64,000 nucleotides of DNA, taken from NCBI RefSeq assembly GCF_018780585.1, contig NZ_JADMJL010000059.1:1-64000 (forward strand), given 5' to 3'. Source of the stretch: Methyloversatilis discipulorum (GTDB lineage Bacteria > Pseudomonadota > Gammaproteobacteria > Burkholderiales > Rhodocyclaceae). The notes beneath the pieces are model-generated. The model was given only the letters and a program-made list of their open reading frames with translations, was not told the DNA's origin and searched no databases. Numbering within the stretch: position 1 is the first letter of the stretch; each line of letters begins with the position of its first letter. A program made the translations under genes and the position numbers. Positions 1 to 10,023 of the stretch are shown here, piece by piece.

Positions 1-630
1 ATCGCACGACACGGCATCCACAACATCAACATCATCGACCTCGATAACGTCGCCGTATCGAACATCAATCGACAGCTCCAGGCCAGTCAGGCAACGATAG
101 GCATGGCGAAAGTCGATGCGCTCGCCGAACGCATCGTCTCGATCAACCCCGAGTGCTCGGTGAAGCGGATAGAGGATTTCCTAACGCCGGAAAATGCCGC
201 CGAGCTGCTTTCGTCACGACCGGACGCGGTGCTCGACTGCACGGATCAGACGTCTGCCAAAGTTGCGATGGCCGAGCGTTGTCATCTCGATGGACTGGCG
301 CTGTTCATGGCGGGTGCGGCGGGCGGACGTACCGACCCGACACGCATCCGCCATTCGGATCTCGGTGGAAGCCAGGGCGACGCGCTGCTCGCCCGAGTGC
401 GTTCCCTATTGAGAAAGGGCGGGCGCTTGCAGCTGTCGCGCAAGGAGCATTTCGGTATCGAGGTCGTGTACTCCGCCGAGCCCATGCGCAAACCGGCGGC
501 CGAGGCCTGCGATGCGACGACCGCACCGCAAGGCCTGAGCTGCGCGGGCTACGGCTCGAGCGTCTGCGTCACGGCCGCTTTCGGTTTCGCGCTCGCGGCG
601 CGCGCCATCGAACACCTGCTGACACACTGA
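1..630 (+). CDS. tcdA: tRNA threonylcarbamoyladenosine dehydratase (TcdA/CsdL), 5' end missing
   Basis: This E1/MoeB/ThiF-like enzyme uses ATP to cyclise N6-threonylcarbamoyladenosine at position 37 of tRNAs. The reading frame is open from base 1, and 209 residues are visible. The first residues carry the family hallmark DLDNVAVSNINRQ, which contacts the adenylated substrate, so the glycine-rich nucleotide loop lies before the window. LDCTDQTSAK matches the acceptor-binding region, and SCAGYGSSV lies near the C terminus. The gene ends at a TGA 128-173 bases before rhlE. MoeB and ThiF are relatives, but the short C-terminal part without a rhodanese domain fits TcdA best. Confidence 0.85.
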   Translation: MARHGIHNINIIDLDNVAVSNINRQLQASQATIGMAKVDALAERIVSINPECSVKRIEDFLTPENAAELLSSRPDAVLDCTDQTSAKVAMAERCHLDGLALFMAGAAGGRTDPTRIRHSDLGGSQGDALLARVRSLLRKGGRLQLSRKEHFGIEVVYSAEPMRKPAAEACDATTAPQGLSCAGYGSSVCVTAAFGFALAARAIEHLLTH

Positions 631-657
631 GCGCAAGACTTTCGGCCGAAACACCGC

Positions 658-663
658 TACACT
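658..663 (+). promoter_or_regulatory. possible -10 box of rhlE
   Basis: The hexamer TACACT (four of six bases of TATAAT) lies in the gap between tcdA and rhlE. I see no good -35 element at the usual distance. If used, it would give a leader of about 130 bases containing a small GGAGGC/GCCTCC hairpin at about 713-728. Confidence 0.25.
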
Positions 664-792
664 GCGCCTGCGCCGTGCCAATAGGCGCGTTCCCTTGTCT
701 CCCTGACAAGAGGAGGCATCAGCCTCCCTTCCGGAATCCACACCCTGTCTGCCTGTATTGGTGTCACTCAGCTTGAGCGACGGGCCGTCGCT

Positions 793-796
793 GGAG
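793..796 (+). promoter_or_regulatory. Shine-Dalgarno GGAG that fixes the rhlE start at TTG 803
   Basis: GGAG stands six bases before a TTG codon at 803. The frame is open further upstream to a TTG at 758, but that codon has no Shine-Dalgarno. RhlE proteins normally begin only a few residues before the F-x-x-L-G-L element, which agrees with 803. Confidence 0.6.
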
Positions 797-802
797 AACT
801 GT

Positions 803-2368
803 TTGAACACTGAAGTCGATTTCGCCGGGCTTGGCCTGGCCGAGCCCCTGCTGCGCGCCATTTCTGAAGAAGGCTATACGCAGCCCACACCGATCCAGCA
901 GAAAGCCATTCCGCTTGTCATGGCCGGGCGCGACCTGCTCGCTGCCGCACAGACCGGCACCGGCAAGACCGCCGGTTTCACCCTCCCCATTCTTCATACG
1001 TTGATCAACCGCCCGGCCAGCATCCCGCCGGGACGGCCACGCGTGCTGGTCCTCACCCCGACGCGCGAGCTCGCGGCTCAGGTCGAGGAGTCGGTCCGCA
1101 CCTACGGTGCGCACGCCAAGCTGCGTTCCATGGTCATGTTCGGCGGCGTTGGCATGAACCCTCAGCTGCAGGCGCTGAAGCAGCGCGTGGACATCCTCGT
1201 TGCCACGCCGGGCCGTCTGCTCGATCACCTGGGCGAAAAGACGCTGGATCTGTCCGGCGTCGAAATCTTCGTGCTCGACGAAGCGGACCGCATGCTGGAC
1301 ATGGGTTTCATCCGTGACATCCGCAAGGTGATTGCGGCGCTGCCGAAGGTGCGCCAGACCTTGCTGTTCTCGGCGACCTTTTCGCCGGAGATCCGCGAAC
1401 TGGCCCACGGCATGCTGAACGACGCAGCCGAGGTGGAAGTTGCCGCACGCAATACGACCGCCGAGCGCGTCGATCAGGGCGTCTACATGGTTGAGCAGAA
1501 GCAGAAGCGTCATCTGCTGGCGCATCTGATCAACAAGGGCCAGTGGTCGCAGGTGCTGGTGTTCACGCGCACCAAGCATGGCGCCAACCGTCTAGCCGAA
1601 CAGCTCGACAAGCAGGGCATTACCGCCGCTGCCATCCACGGCAACAAGAGCCAGAACGCCCGCACCAAAGCGCTGGCCGACTTCAAGACGAATACGCTGC
1701 GCGTGCTGGTCGCCACCGACATCGCGGCGCGCGGTCTGGACATCGACCAGCTTCCGCATGTCGTCAATTTCGAGCTGCCGAACGTGCCCGAGGACTATGT
1801 TCACCGCATCGGCCGGACCGGCCGTGCAGGCGCCAGCGGCGCCGCGGTGTCGCTGGTCGATCGCGAGGAAGTGAAGTTGCTGACGGCTATCGAGAAGGTG
1901 ACCCGGCAGTCGATTCCGCGCGTGACGGCCGATGGTTTCGTGCCGGTCGCTGGCGCCAGCGAGGAGCCGGATCGCGGTCCGCGTCCGCAAGGGCGCGGTG
2001 CTCGGCCGGACGGTGCAACGCGCAGCAAACCTGCTTCCAGCAATGGACAGCAGCCACGCCAGGGCCAGCAACCGCGGCCAGCCGGCGATCGCCCGGCGCG
2101 TACATCGCAGAACAAGCCCATCGCGCGCGGCAATGGCACCCCTGCCCGCCCGCAAGGCCGGAGCGGCAGTGCCAATGGCAACGTCGCCAACGGCAACCGT
2201 ACGCCTGCGCGTATCCACGACGATGACGACGACAATCGCGGCAATCGTATCCAGCCGGCGGCCAAGCCGCCGCGCGAGGTCAATGGCAACGTGATGCCGC
2301 GTGGCAACGAGGCGCGACGTCCGCAACAGCCGGCACTGTTCTCGCGCAATCGCAGCGGACAGCGATAA
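803..2368 (+). CDS. rhlE: DEAD-box ATP-dependent RNA helicase RhlE
   Basis: This RNA helicase is likely involved in ribosome assembly and RNA turnover. The 521 residues show all the motifs: Q motif GYTQPTPIQ near residue 25, Walker A AQTGTGKT near 50, PTRELA, DEAD near 158, SAT near 190, and HRIGRTGR near 333. From about residue 375 to the end the protein is a low-complexity tail rich in Arg, Pro, Gln, Asn and Gly with an acidic DDDDD stretch. Such tails bind RNA in RhlE-type proteins. The start is TTG at 803, from the Shine-Dalgarno spacing. The gene runs into recQ with a 37-base gap. Confidence 0.93.
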   Translation: MNTEVDFAGLGLAEPLLRAISEEGYTQPTPIQQKAIPLVMAGRDLLAAAQTGTGKTAGFTLPILHTLINRPASIPPGRPRVLVLTPTRELAAQVEESVRTYGAHAKLRSMVMFGGVGMNPQLQALKQRVDILVATPGRLLDHLGEKTLDLSGVEIFVLDEADRMLDMGFIRDIRKVIAALPKVRQTLLFSATFSPEIRELAHGMLNDAAEVEVAARNTTAERVDQGVYMVEQKQKRHLLAHLINKGQWSQVLVFTRTKHGANRLAEQLDKQGITAAAIHGNKSQNARTKALADFKTNTLRVLVATDIAARGLDIDQLPHVVNFELPNVPEDYVHRIGRTGRAGASGAAVSLVDREEVKLLTAIEKVTRQSIPRVTADGFVPVAGASEEPDRGPRPQGRGARPDGATRSKPASSNGQQPRQGQQPRPAGDRPARTSQNKPIARGNGTPARPQGRSGSANGNVANGNRTPARIHDDDDDNRGNRIQPAAKPPREVNGNVMPRGNEARRPQQPALFSRNRSGQR

Positions 2369-2405
2369 CATCACGCCATTTGCATGAAGGGCCAGGGGCG
2401 ACCGC

Positions 2406-4214
<1,809 letters not shown>

Positions 4215-4215
4215 C

Positions 4216-4352
4216 ATATTGCACTGCAATAGTGCTTTGTCGTCTTTATGCCCCGACCTGACGCAGCGCTGATGATGGGGCGTGCGTCGGATTTGAATTA
4301 AAACAATGACTTGTTTTAAATCTCGTCTTGGTCTGGATATTGCATAGTGCAT
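4216..4352. promoter_or_regulatory. cluster of palindromes upstream of a small secreted-protein gene (operator-like)
   Basis: Three elements sit in the 171-base gap after recQ. TATTGCA-C-TGCAATA is a perfect palindrome at 4217-4231. TTAAAACAA-TGAC-TTGTTTTAA at 4298-4319 has two 9-base arms. The octamer ATATTGCA at 4216-4223 is repeated at 4337-4344, and AGTGC follows both copies. The segment is more AT-rich than its surroundings. None of the arms is GC-rich with a T-run, so these look like protein-binding sites rather than terminators. The regulator is unknown. Confidence 0.45.
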
Positions 4353-4385
4353 CACTGACTTCGTTATTGAAGCAGGGAGGGCATC

Positions 4386-4637
4386 ATGCGTTGCAACATT
4401 CGACCACTCCTTTTCGTCGTCGCCTGCGCGCTGACACAACCGCTGACTGTCTGGTCGGCAGCACCCGATTGCCGTGCGAGCAGCCAGGATCCGCTGGCCG
4501 CTGAGGCGTGCCCGGAAAATGCGCGCTCCGCCTATCCGCTGGCGCACCTGTTCGAAAATCCGTCGGAATCACGAACCAGTCTTGCGCTGGCGGCGCTGCT
4601 GCTGGGCGGCATGGCGATGCGCGCCCGCGTGCGCTGA
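4386..4637 (+). CDS. small secreted protein with PEP-CTERM-like tail
   Basis: I do not recognise this 83-residue protein as a named family. Residues 1-25 form a clear Sec signal peptide (MRCNIRPLLFVVACAL..., cleavage likely after VWSA). The middle has two Cys (CRASS and ACPEN) that could form a disulfide. The end is NPSESRTS, then a short hydrophobic stretch LALAALLLGGMAM, then RARVR. That layout (Pro/Glu motif, transmembrane stretch, Arg-rich end) resembles PEP-CTERM sorting signals read by exosortase, but the motif is not a canonical VPEP. A strong AGGGAGG lies five bases before the ATG. No exosortase gene is in the window. Confidence 0.5.
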   Translation: MRCNIRPLLFVVACALTQPLTVWSAAPDCRASSQDPLAAEACPENARSAYPLAHLFENPSESRTSLALAALLLGGMAMRARVR

Positions 4638-4665
4638 TCGGCGCGGCAAGGGCGCCGCGCGCGCT

Positions 4666-5211
4666 TCAGTCCGCCTCGATACGGATGAAGCCGTCGCGGT
4701 TCGGCATCCGCACTGCCGGCAGAGTGCGTGCGTCCATGACGTCGTCAGCAGCGATCACGCCGTTGATGTGCAGCAGCCAGGCGCTGAGCGCATACACCTC
4801 GTCCGCGTTCAGCGTGCCGGGGGCGGTCATCGGTTTGGCGCGACGGATGAAGTCGAACAGCGTCGTCGCGTACGGCCAGTAGCTGCCTACCGTCTTGTCG
4901 GCCGCCGGTGTGTTCAGCGGGCGCGTCGCACCCGCCAGTTCCTCGGCGCTGCCGCCACGGGCGTCCTTGCCGTGGCAGGCGGCGCAGTGGTGGGCAAACA
5001 GCGCGGCGCCCTCGCTTGCCGTGCCGCGACCGGGCGGAAGGCCGCGACCGTCTGGAAATGCGTTCAGTTGCTGCCGGGCGAGGGTGGCGCCGTCGACCGG
5101 CTGTCCGAGCCGTGGCGCCTCGACCGCGTTCGGCGTCGCGGCGCAGGCGCTCAGCAGCAGCCCTGAAAGCAGTGCTGCAGCGTGCTCAGTAGGTGTGCGT
5201 GACCAGCCCAT
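4666..5211 (-). CDS. monohaem cytochrome c lipoprotein, partner of the SoxC-like dehydrogenase
   Basis: This probably accepts electrons from the molybdoenzyme encoded just upstream. From the ATG at 5211 the protein has 181 residues. The first 22 form a lipoprotein signal ending LLSAC, with Cys23 as the lipidation site. One haem site, CAACH, lies at about residues 76-80, and AKPMTAPG supplies a likely axial Met. The start overlaps the end of the molybdoenzyme gene by 26 bases, so the two are translationally linked. Classical SoxD carries two cytochrome domains; this protein carries one, more like SorB or a shortened SoxD. The electron acceptor and substrate are not shown by the sequence. Confidence 0.75.
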   Translation of the reverse strand: MGWSRTPTEHAAALLSGLLLSACAATPNAVEAPRLGQPVDGATLARQQLNAFPDGRGLPPGRGTASEGAALFAHHCAACHGKDARGGSAEELAGATRPLNTPAADKTVGSYWPYATTLFDFIRRAKPMTAPGTLNADEVYALSAWLLHINGVIAADDVMDARTLPAVRMPNRDGFIRIEAD

Positions 5212-6448
5212 CGTCCTCGACTGCCCAGGCAACGATTGCGTTGTAGTGGAAATAGCCGGCGCGCCCGCGCTCGGCGACCAATGCCGCGCGTTCCGGCTGC
5301 AGATTGCCGCGCTCGTCGGTGGCGCGGCTTTTCAGTACGGCGGGCTTGCCGTCCCATCGCCACGGTATGCGGAAACGGGTCAGGCAGCGGGGCAGCGCCG
5401 GCGATTCGAGTGCAGCGTCGGCCCAGCTCTTGCCGCCATCGGCCGAAACCTCGACCCGCCGGATGCGCCCGTGCCCGCTCCACGCCAGACCGCTCAGCTG
5501 ATAGACGTCGGGGCGCGGCAGCGTCTGGCCGTGCGAGGGTGACGTGATCAGCGACTTGCAGTCCATCGTGAACGTGAACTGACGCGCTTTACCCGATGGC
5601 TGCAACTCGGTGTACTTCGACGTTTCGTTGCGCGACATCACCGGCTGGTCCGTCACTTCGAGCCGCTGCAGCCATTTGACGTGCAGCACGCCTTCCCAGC
5701 CCGGCACGATGAGACGCATCGGGTAGCCGTTCTCCGGGCGCAGCCGTTCCCCGTTCTGGTAGAGCCCGATCAGGCAGTCGTCGCGCATCTTGGCCAGCGG
5801 GATGCTCATGTTCATCGCTCCCGCGTCGGCACCTTCGGCGATCACCCACGACGCGCCGACGTCTACACCCGCTTCGTCGAGCAGGAGGGACAGCGGCACG
5901 CCGGTCCATTCGGCGCAGGACAGCAGTCCATGCACGGAACCGGCTGATCGCTGTATCGGCTCGCCATGCCAGCCCGCGTTGCTGTTGCCGCCGCACTCGA
6001 TGAACAGCATCCGCGAACGCATCGGGTAGCGCAGCAGCGATCTCACGTCGAAGCTCAGTGGCTGGCGCACGAGACCGTGCACGACAAGTCTGTGACGCGC
6101 CGGGTCGATCTGCGGCACGCCGTTATGGTGCCGCTCGAAGTGCAGGCCGTTCGGCGTGATGATGCCTTCGAGGTCTTCCAGTGGCGTGAAGGACACGCCG
6201 TTGCCGGCCACTGCACGGTTGGCGCCGATGCGTCGCGCCGTCAGGCGCTCGTGCGGCGATGGCTGACCGTAGGGAGTGAAGGGCGCGCCCGGCGTGTGCA
6301 ACCACGGCAGCTCGTCAGCGGCCTGCGTATCGATGGCAGCCGCGGCCGTTGCCAGAGCCAGCCCGCGACGCAGGAACAGCCGGCGATCGAGCAGGCCGCC
6401 GCCAGCGACTTCCGGCAAGGTGTGGAGCGCGGGCCGTTGGCGGGACAT
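5186..6448 (-). CDS. SoxC/SorA-type molybdopterin sulfite or sulfane dehydrogenase
   Basis: This is a periplasmic Mo-pterin oxidoreductase of the sulfite-oxidase family, 420 residues. The N terminus has a twin-arginine-like signal (DRRLFLRRG followed by Ala-rich residues). The Mo-ligating Cys is in FIECGGN at about residue 152. ITPNGLHFERHHNG, LSCAEWTGVPLS and PWRWDGKPA are typical of SoxC. The C-terminal dimerisation domain is complete. No soxXYZAB genes are in the window, so a full thiosulfate-oxidising complex is not shown; a stand-alone sulfite dehydrogenase is as likely. The cytochrome gene follows with overlap, and a FIST gene lies immediately upstream. Confidence 0.8.
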   Translation of the reverse strand: MSRQRPALHTLPEVAGGGLLDRRLFLRRGLALATAAAAIDTQAADELPWLHTPGAPFTPYGQPSPHERLTARRIGANRAVAGNGVSFTPLEDLEGIITPNGLHFERHHNGVPQIDPARHRLVVHGLVRQPLSFDVRSLLRYPMRSRMLFIECGGNSNAGWHGEPIQRSAGSVHGLLSCAEWTGVPLSLLLDEAGVDVGASWVIAEGADAGAMNMSIPLAKMRDDCLIGLYQNGERLRPENGYPMRLIVPGWEGVLHVKWLQRLEVTDQPVMSRNETSKYTELQPSGKARQFTFTMDCKSLITSPSHGQTLPRPDVYQLSGLAWSGHGRIRRVEVSADGGKSWADAALESPALPRCLTRFRIPWRWDGKPAVLKSRATDERGNLQPERAALVAERGRAGYFHYNAIVAWAVEDDGLVTHTY

Positions 6449-6452
6449 GGGA

Positions 6453-7556
6453 TCAGAGGAAGAGCGTCAGCACGCCGGTATAGCCGTACAACTGGTCGTG
6501 CGAAATTTCGCCACCCGCGAAGAAGCCTGCCACCGGCAGGCCGGGAAAGGCCTCCTCCAGCATTTCGGGTTCGGTGTTGTCGTCGCCGAACATGTGCGCT
6601 CCACGCGCGGCGCAGGATATGTAAAGCGCCGCGAGCGGCGGCTGCTCCAGTGTCGCGCGCAGGTCGTTCAGCATGCGCTGCATGTCGGCGCGGGCACAGT
6701 CCGCGTCGCGCCGGTAGAAGCGCAGCCTCTGTCCGACCTCGACCGTGTCGTTGATGGCGATCAGGCCGTTGCCAGGGTCGAGGCCGATCACGTTGCGCAC
6801 GCGGAATTCGGCGTCGTCGCGACCGGTCACGCCAAGTCCGGGCAGGATGTAGCGCGCCGCCCGCCGCAGGTCCTGGCCGAGCGAGGTGCCGGCCGCGTCC
6901 AGGAAGGCGTCCAGCGCGGGGCGGCCGTTGATTTCGGTGATGACGTTCTGGTCGCAGGCCGTGACGACATGGGTTTCGCCTACCGCACAGCAACCCTGCG
7001 TCAGGCGCGTCATGATGGAAACCTGCTCGTTGAAGGCGACGCCGCTGATGCCGCCGCGCAGTGCCCCGTTGGCAATCATCGGCGCTTGTCCGCGCGCCAG
7101 CGCGAGTCCGCCGGTGACGAAGCCGCTCGACACCTTGGTGGCCATGTCGGCGACCAGATCGGCCATGTCCGGCGTTGCCGGATCGGCGTGCACCACGGCG
7201 AAGTAGGGCTGCTCGGGGGCGGCATCGGTACCGAGCGCGTTGGGCAGGCGCTCGCGGCCTGAGAACACGCGGAAGCTGCCCTCCGGCAGGCTGCCCACCA
7301 GCAGCGACAGGCCGGGCTGATCCTGCGCCGCGATGCCGCGGCCGATGACGCCGACCGAACTGGTGCCGACCCAGTTCTCGATGCCGGTGAGCCGGGTCAG
7401 GCGCTCGAACATTTCCTGCAGGTCGCCGCCGTAGTGATCGGCGAAGTAGACGAAGCCGAGGTTGGCGTCTTCAGGCATGTCGAGCGCCGACAGTGCCAGG
7501 TCCATCGCGACCGGCCAGTCTTCGTGGAAGGCCGAACTGGCGGCGAATCGGGCCAT
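6453..7556 (-). CDS. FIST N/C-domain sensory protein
   Basis: FIST proteins are thought to bind small ligands in signalling, usually with kinases or cyclases. This 367-residue protein starts at MARFAASSAFHEDW. The N half has GFVYFADHYGG and VGTSSVGVIG, typical of FIST_N. The C half ends with ISCAARGAHMFG and LPVAGFFAGGEI, the FIST_C signature. No kinase or GGDEF domain is attached. The gene starts ten bases after phaM stops and ends four bases before the SoxC-like gene, so phaM, FIST, SoxC-like and cytochrome genes may form one transcript. The true ligand cannot be read from sequence. Confidence 0.85.
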   Translation of the reverse strand: MARFAASSAFHEDWPVAMDLALSALDMPEDANLGFVYFADHYGGDLQEMFERLTRLTGIENWVGTSSVGVIGRGIAAQDQPGLSLLVGSLPEGSFRVFSGRERLPNALGTDAAPEQPYFAVVHADPATPDMADLVADMATKVSSGFVTGGLALARGQAPMIANGALRGGISGVAFNEQVSIMTRLTQGCCAVGETHVVTACDQNVITEINGRPALDAFLDAAGTSLGQDLRRAARYILPGLGVTGRDDAEFRVRNVIGLDPGNGLIAINDTVEVGQRLRFYRRDADCARADMQRMLNDLRATLEQPPLAALYISCAARGAHMFGDDNTEPEMLEEAFPGLPVAGFFAGGEISHDQLYGYTGVLTLFL

Positions 7557-7566
7557 CCGCAGTACC

Positions 7567-7989
7567 TCAGCCTCCGCCGGAGGGCGGCGGCGTGTCGTCG
7601 CCCGGTGCGGTCGACGACGGATGTGCGGCACCGGCGTTCTGCATCAGCGTCCACGGCCACATGGCGGCATTGCCGAATGCCTGCATCGGGTTCTGTGCCG
7701 GGTCCTGCGCATGCGCCGCGCCGGTGGCCGCTGCGCCGGTGGCGCTGGCCGCCATCGCCTGCATGGTGGCCAGCGTCGCCCGCTGTACCTCCAGACCCTG
7801 GATGCTGGTCTGCAGCATGCTCAGGTTCATGCGCAGCCAGCCTTCGACCGCCTTCAGGTCGGTGATGCGCTTGTCCAGCTCGCCGACGTCGAGCGTCGGC
7901 GTGACGAAACCGGGTACCGGGAAGGGCATCTGCCCCCATACGGAACGCAGGAATTCCATCGGGTCGTACTGTGAGGAGTCGCTGGCCAT
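7567..7989 (-). CDS. phaM: PhaM-type polyhydroxyalkanoate granule regulatory protein
   Basis: PhaM activates PHA synthase PhaC and tethers PHA granules to the nucleoid in betaproteobacteria. This 140-residue protein opens with DPMEFLRSVWGQMPFP, then VTPTLDVGELDKRITDLKAVEGWL and a long helix, all typical of the family. The C-terminal third is low-complexity, rich in Ala, Pro, Gly and Gln. In Ralstonia PhaM the DNA-binding tail is Lys-rich (PAKKA repeats), and that tail is absent here. Nucleoid binding may therefore be lost or done differently. No phaC, phaA or phaB gene is in the window. Confidence 0.8.
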   Translation of the reverse strand: MASDSSQYDPMEFLRSVWGQMPFPVPGFVTPTLDVGELDKRITDLKAVEGWLRMNLSMLQTSIQGLEVQRATLATMQAMAASATGAAATGAAHAQDPAQNPMQAFGNAAMWPWTLMQNAGAAHPSSTAPGDDTPPPSGGG

Positions 7990-8050
7990 GGCATCACCTG
8001 TGTCGGTCTGTGTGCGCCAAGCATAGCGCGCCGTGCGTCGCGGGGGGACA

Positions 8051-8081
8051 CAAAAGAAAACGCGGCCACAGCGGGCCGCGT
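8051..8081 (-). terminator. Rho-independent terminator of the hybrid kinase operon
   Basis: Read on the minus strand, CGCGGCC and GGCCGCG arms at 8061-8067 and 8074-8080 enclose a six-base loop and are followed by TTTTCTTTT. It lies 74 bases after the kinase stop, in the expected direction. Confidence 0.75.
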
Positions 8082-8154
8082 GAAGGGAGACACAACGTGC
8101 ACAACGCCTTCATTCTTGTGCAGCGGCGCCGGCAGCGGCAATCGTCCGTTCGGC

Positions 8155-10023
8155 TTAAGCCGAAGCGACTTGCTCCTTCAGCTTGAACTGTATCAGCGTG
8201 CGCAGCTTGGCCGGCATCACCGGCTTGAGCAGCAGGTGGTGGCCGAGATCCTTCGCCTCTTCCAGGCGCTCCGGCGTGGCGCTGCCGGTGACCAGGATGG
8301 CCGGAATGTCGACGCCGAAGTGCCGGCGCACCGCCGCCACCACGTCCGGCCCGACTTCGCCGTCGCGCAACTGGTAGTCGGCGATGATGAGGTCGGGCGG
8401 CGCGCCGCGTTCGGTCACGCTGTTCATCGCTTCCTCGTGCTTGCTGGCGATCAGCGTCTGCGCGCCCCAGCTGCCGAGCAGCGCGGCCATGCCGTTCACG
8501 ATGCTCGCTTCGTCGTCGATGACCAGGATGCAACGGCCGCCGAGATCGGCCTGGCTGCGTTCGGTGCGAACTGCGGTGGCGCGTACCACCGGCGCGCGAC
8601 CCATCGGTACGTCGATGCGGAACACGGTGCCTCGACCGGGGCGCGACGCCAGGCTGACCGGGTGCGACAGCAGCGCCGACAGCCTCTGCACGATGGACAG
8701 GCCGAGCCCCAGGCCCTTGCGCCGATCGCGTTCGGCATTGGCCAGCTGTACGAACTCCTCGAAGATGCGGCTCTGGTCGTCCGCTGCGATGCCCATGCCG
8801 GTGTCCCATACCTCGAAACGCAACCCGTTGCGGCGCACGCGCGTGCTGACCAGCACGCCGCCCGCCGGCGTGTAGCGCATCGCGTTCGAAATGAGGTTGC
8901 GCAGGATGCGTTCGAGCAGCACCGGATCGCTGCGCACCCATGCGGCGCGCGAGCGGATGCGGAAGGCCAGGCCGCGATCGAACGCTTCGGGTTCGAAATC
9001 CATGCGCAGCCGGTCGAACAGAGCGCTGACCGATACATCGGTGATCTCCGGCTTCACCTTGCCGGCGTCGATCTTCGAAATGTCGAGCAGTTCGTTGAAC
9101 AGGCCCTCCAGCGCCTCGACCGAACTGCTGATGCTGGTGACCAGATTCGCTACCTCCGGCTCATGCGCCTTGGCCGACAGCGCGGCGGCGAACAGGCCCA
9201 TCGCGTGCAGCGGCTGGCGCAGATCGTGGCTGGCGGCGGCGAAGAACTGGCTCTTGGCGCGGCTGGCCTGATCGGCGCGGTCACGCGCTTCCGACAGTTC
9301 GATGTTCTGCGACTCCAACCGGCGGCTGAGCACCTCGTTGGCATATCGGCTGCGCAGCGCGCGCTCGATCAGCGCGTTGAAGTTCTTGCCGACCCGCCAC
9401 AGCGCGATCATCAGCACCGACACGATGAAGGCCACCAGCAGGTCGTGCCGGCTGCCCTCCCAGATGTAGCGCGCGATCACCGGCAGCAACGTTGCACCGA
9501 GGAAGGTGTAGTAGCTGGGCAGGTGCATCGAGGTCAGGGCGGCCGCAACGCCGCACACCGACACCAGCAGCGACATCAGCACGATCTGCTGTTCCGGCGC
9601 TTCCGGGCTGAAGAACAGCCACAGCGTCGAACTCCACAGCACGCCGGAAATGGCTGCGCCGATCAGCCAGTAGGTGCCCCAGCGCGGCGCGCTGGCGGCG
9701 TCCGGTGTGGCACGCCTGTACTGGCGCAGCAGCACCAGGCGCGACACCTGGTTGGCCATCGACAGCACGAACCACAGTGCGACCGTCCAGAGCGGGAAGG
9801 TGTCATATACCGTCCAGGCGACCAGCAGCGTGCCGAGGATCTGACCACCGAAGGCCGTGCCCAGGTTCGCGTACAGCATCTGGATCTGCGTCGCCACGAC
9901 CTGGCGGTCGAGCTGGGCCTGTTCGCCCGGCTCCAGCCGCGCGGCCGCGTCGCCGCGCTCGCGCGTCAGCGACTCGATGGTCGTGTCTTCGGGCAGCACG
10001 ACCGGAGGCGTCATCTGGCTCAT
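8155..10023 (-). CDS. hybrid sensor histidine kinase with C-terminal receiver
   Basis: This inner-membrane kinase has 622 residues. Residues about 45-205 hold five or six hydrophobic segments. The phosphoacceptor box is ASHDLRQPLHAMG near residue 265. The HATPase domain shows N (ILRNLISNAMRY), G1 (DTGMGI) and G2 (KGLGLGLSIV) boxes. A receiver follows, with VIDDEAS near 494 and IADYQLRDG carrying the Asp near 545. The HDLRQPLH box marks a subfamily often placed beside NarL-type regulators, as here. Its ATG overlaps the stop of the upstream regulator in an ATGA. The frame is open further upstream, but that stretch is antisense-frame artefact. The signal is unknown. Confidence 0.92.
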   Translation of the reverse strand: MSQMTPPVVLPEDTTIESLTRERGDAAARLEPGEQAQLDRQVVATQIQMLYANLGTAFGGQILGTLLVAWTVYDTFPLWTVALWFVLSMANQVSRLVLLRQYRRATPDAASAPRWGTYWLIGAAISGVLWSSTLWLFFSPEAPEQQIVLMSLLVSVCGVAAALTSMHLPSYYTFLGATLLPVIARYIWEGSRHDLLVAFIVSVLMIALWRVGKNFNALIERALRSRYANEVLSRRLESQNIELSEARDRADQASRAKSQFFAAASHDLRQPLHAMGLFAAALSAKAHEPEVANLVTSISSSVEALEGLFNELLDISKIDAGKVKPEITDVSVSALFDRLRMDFEPEAFDRGLAFRIRSRAAWVRSDPVLLERILRNLISNAMRYTPAGGVLVSTRVRRNGLRFEVWDTGMGIAADDQSRIFEEFVQLANAERDRRKGLGLGLSIVQRLSALLSHPVSLASRPGRGTVFRIDVPMGRAPVVRATAVRTERSQADLGGRCILVIDDEASIVNGMAALLGSWGAQTLIASKHEEAMNSVTERGAPPDLIIADYQLRDGEVGPDVVAAVRRHFGVDIPAILVTGSATPERLEEAKDLGHHLLLKPVMPAKLRTLIQFKLKEQVASA

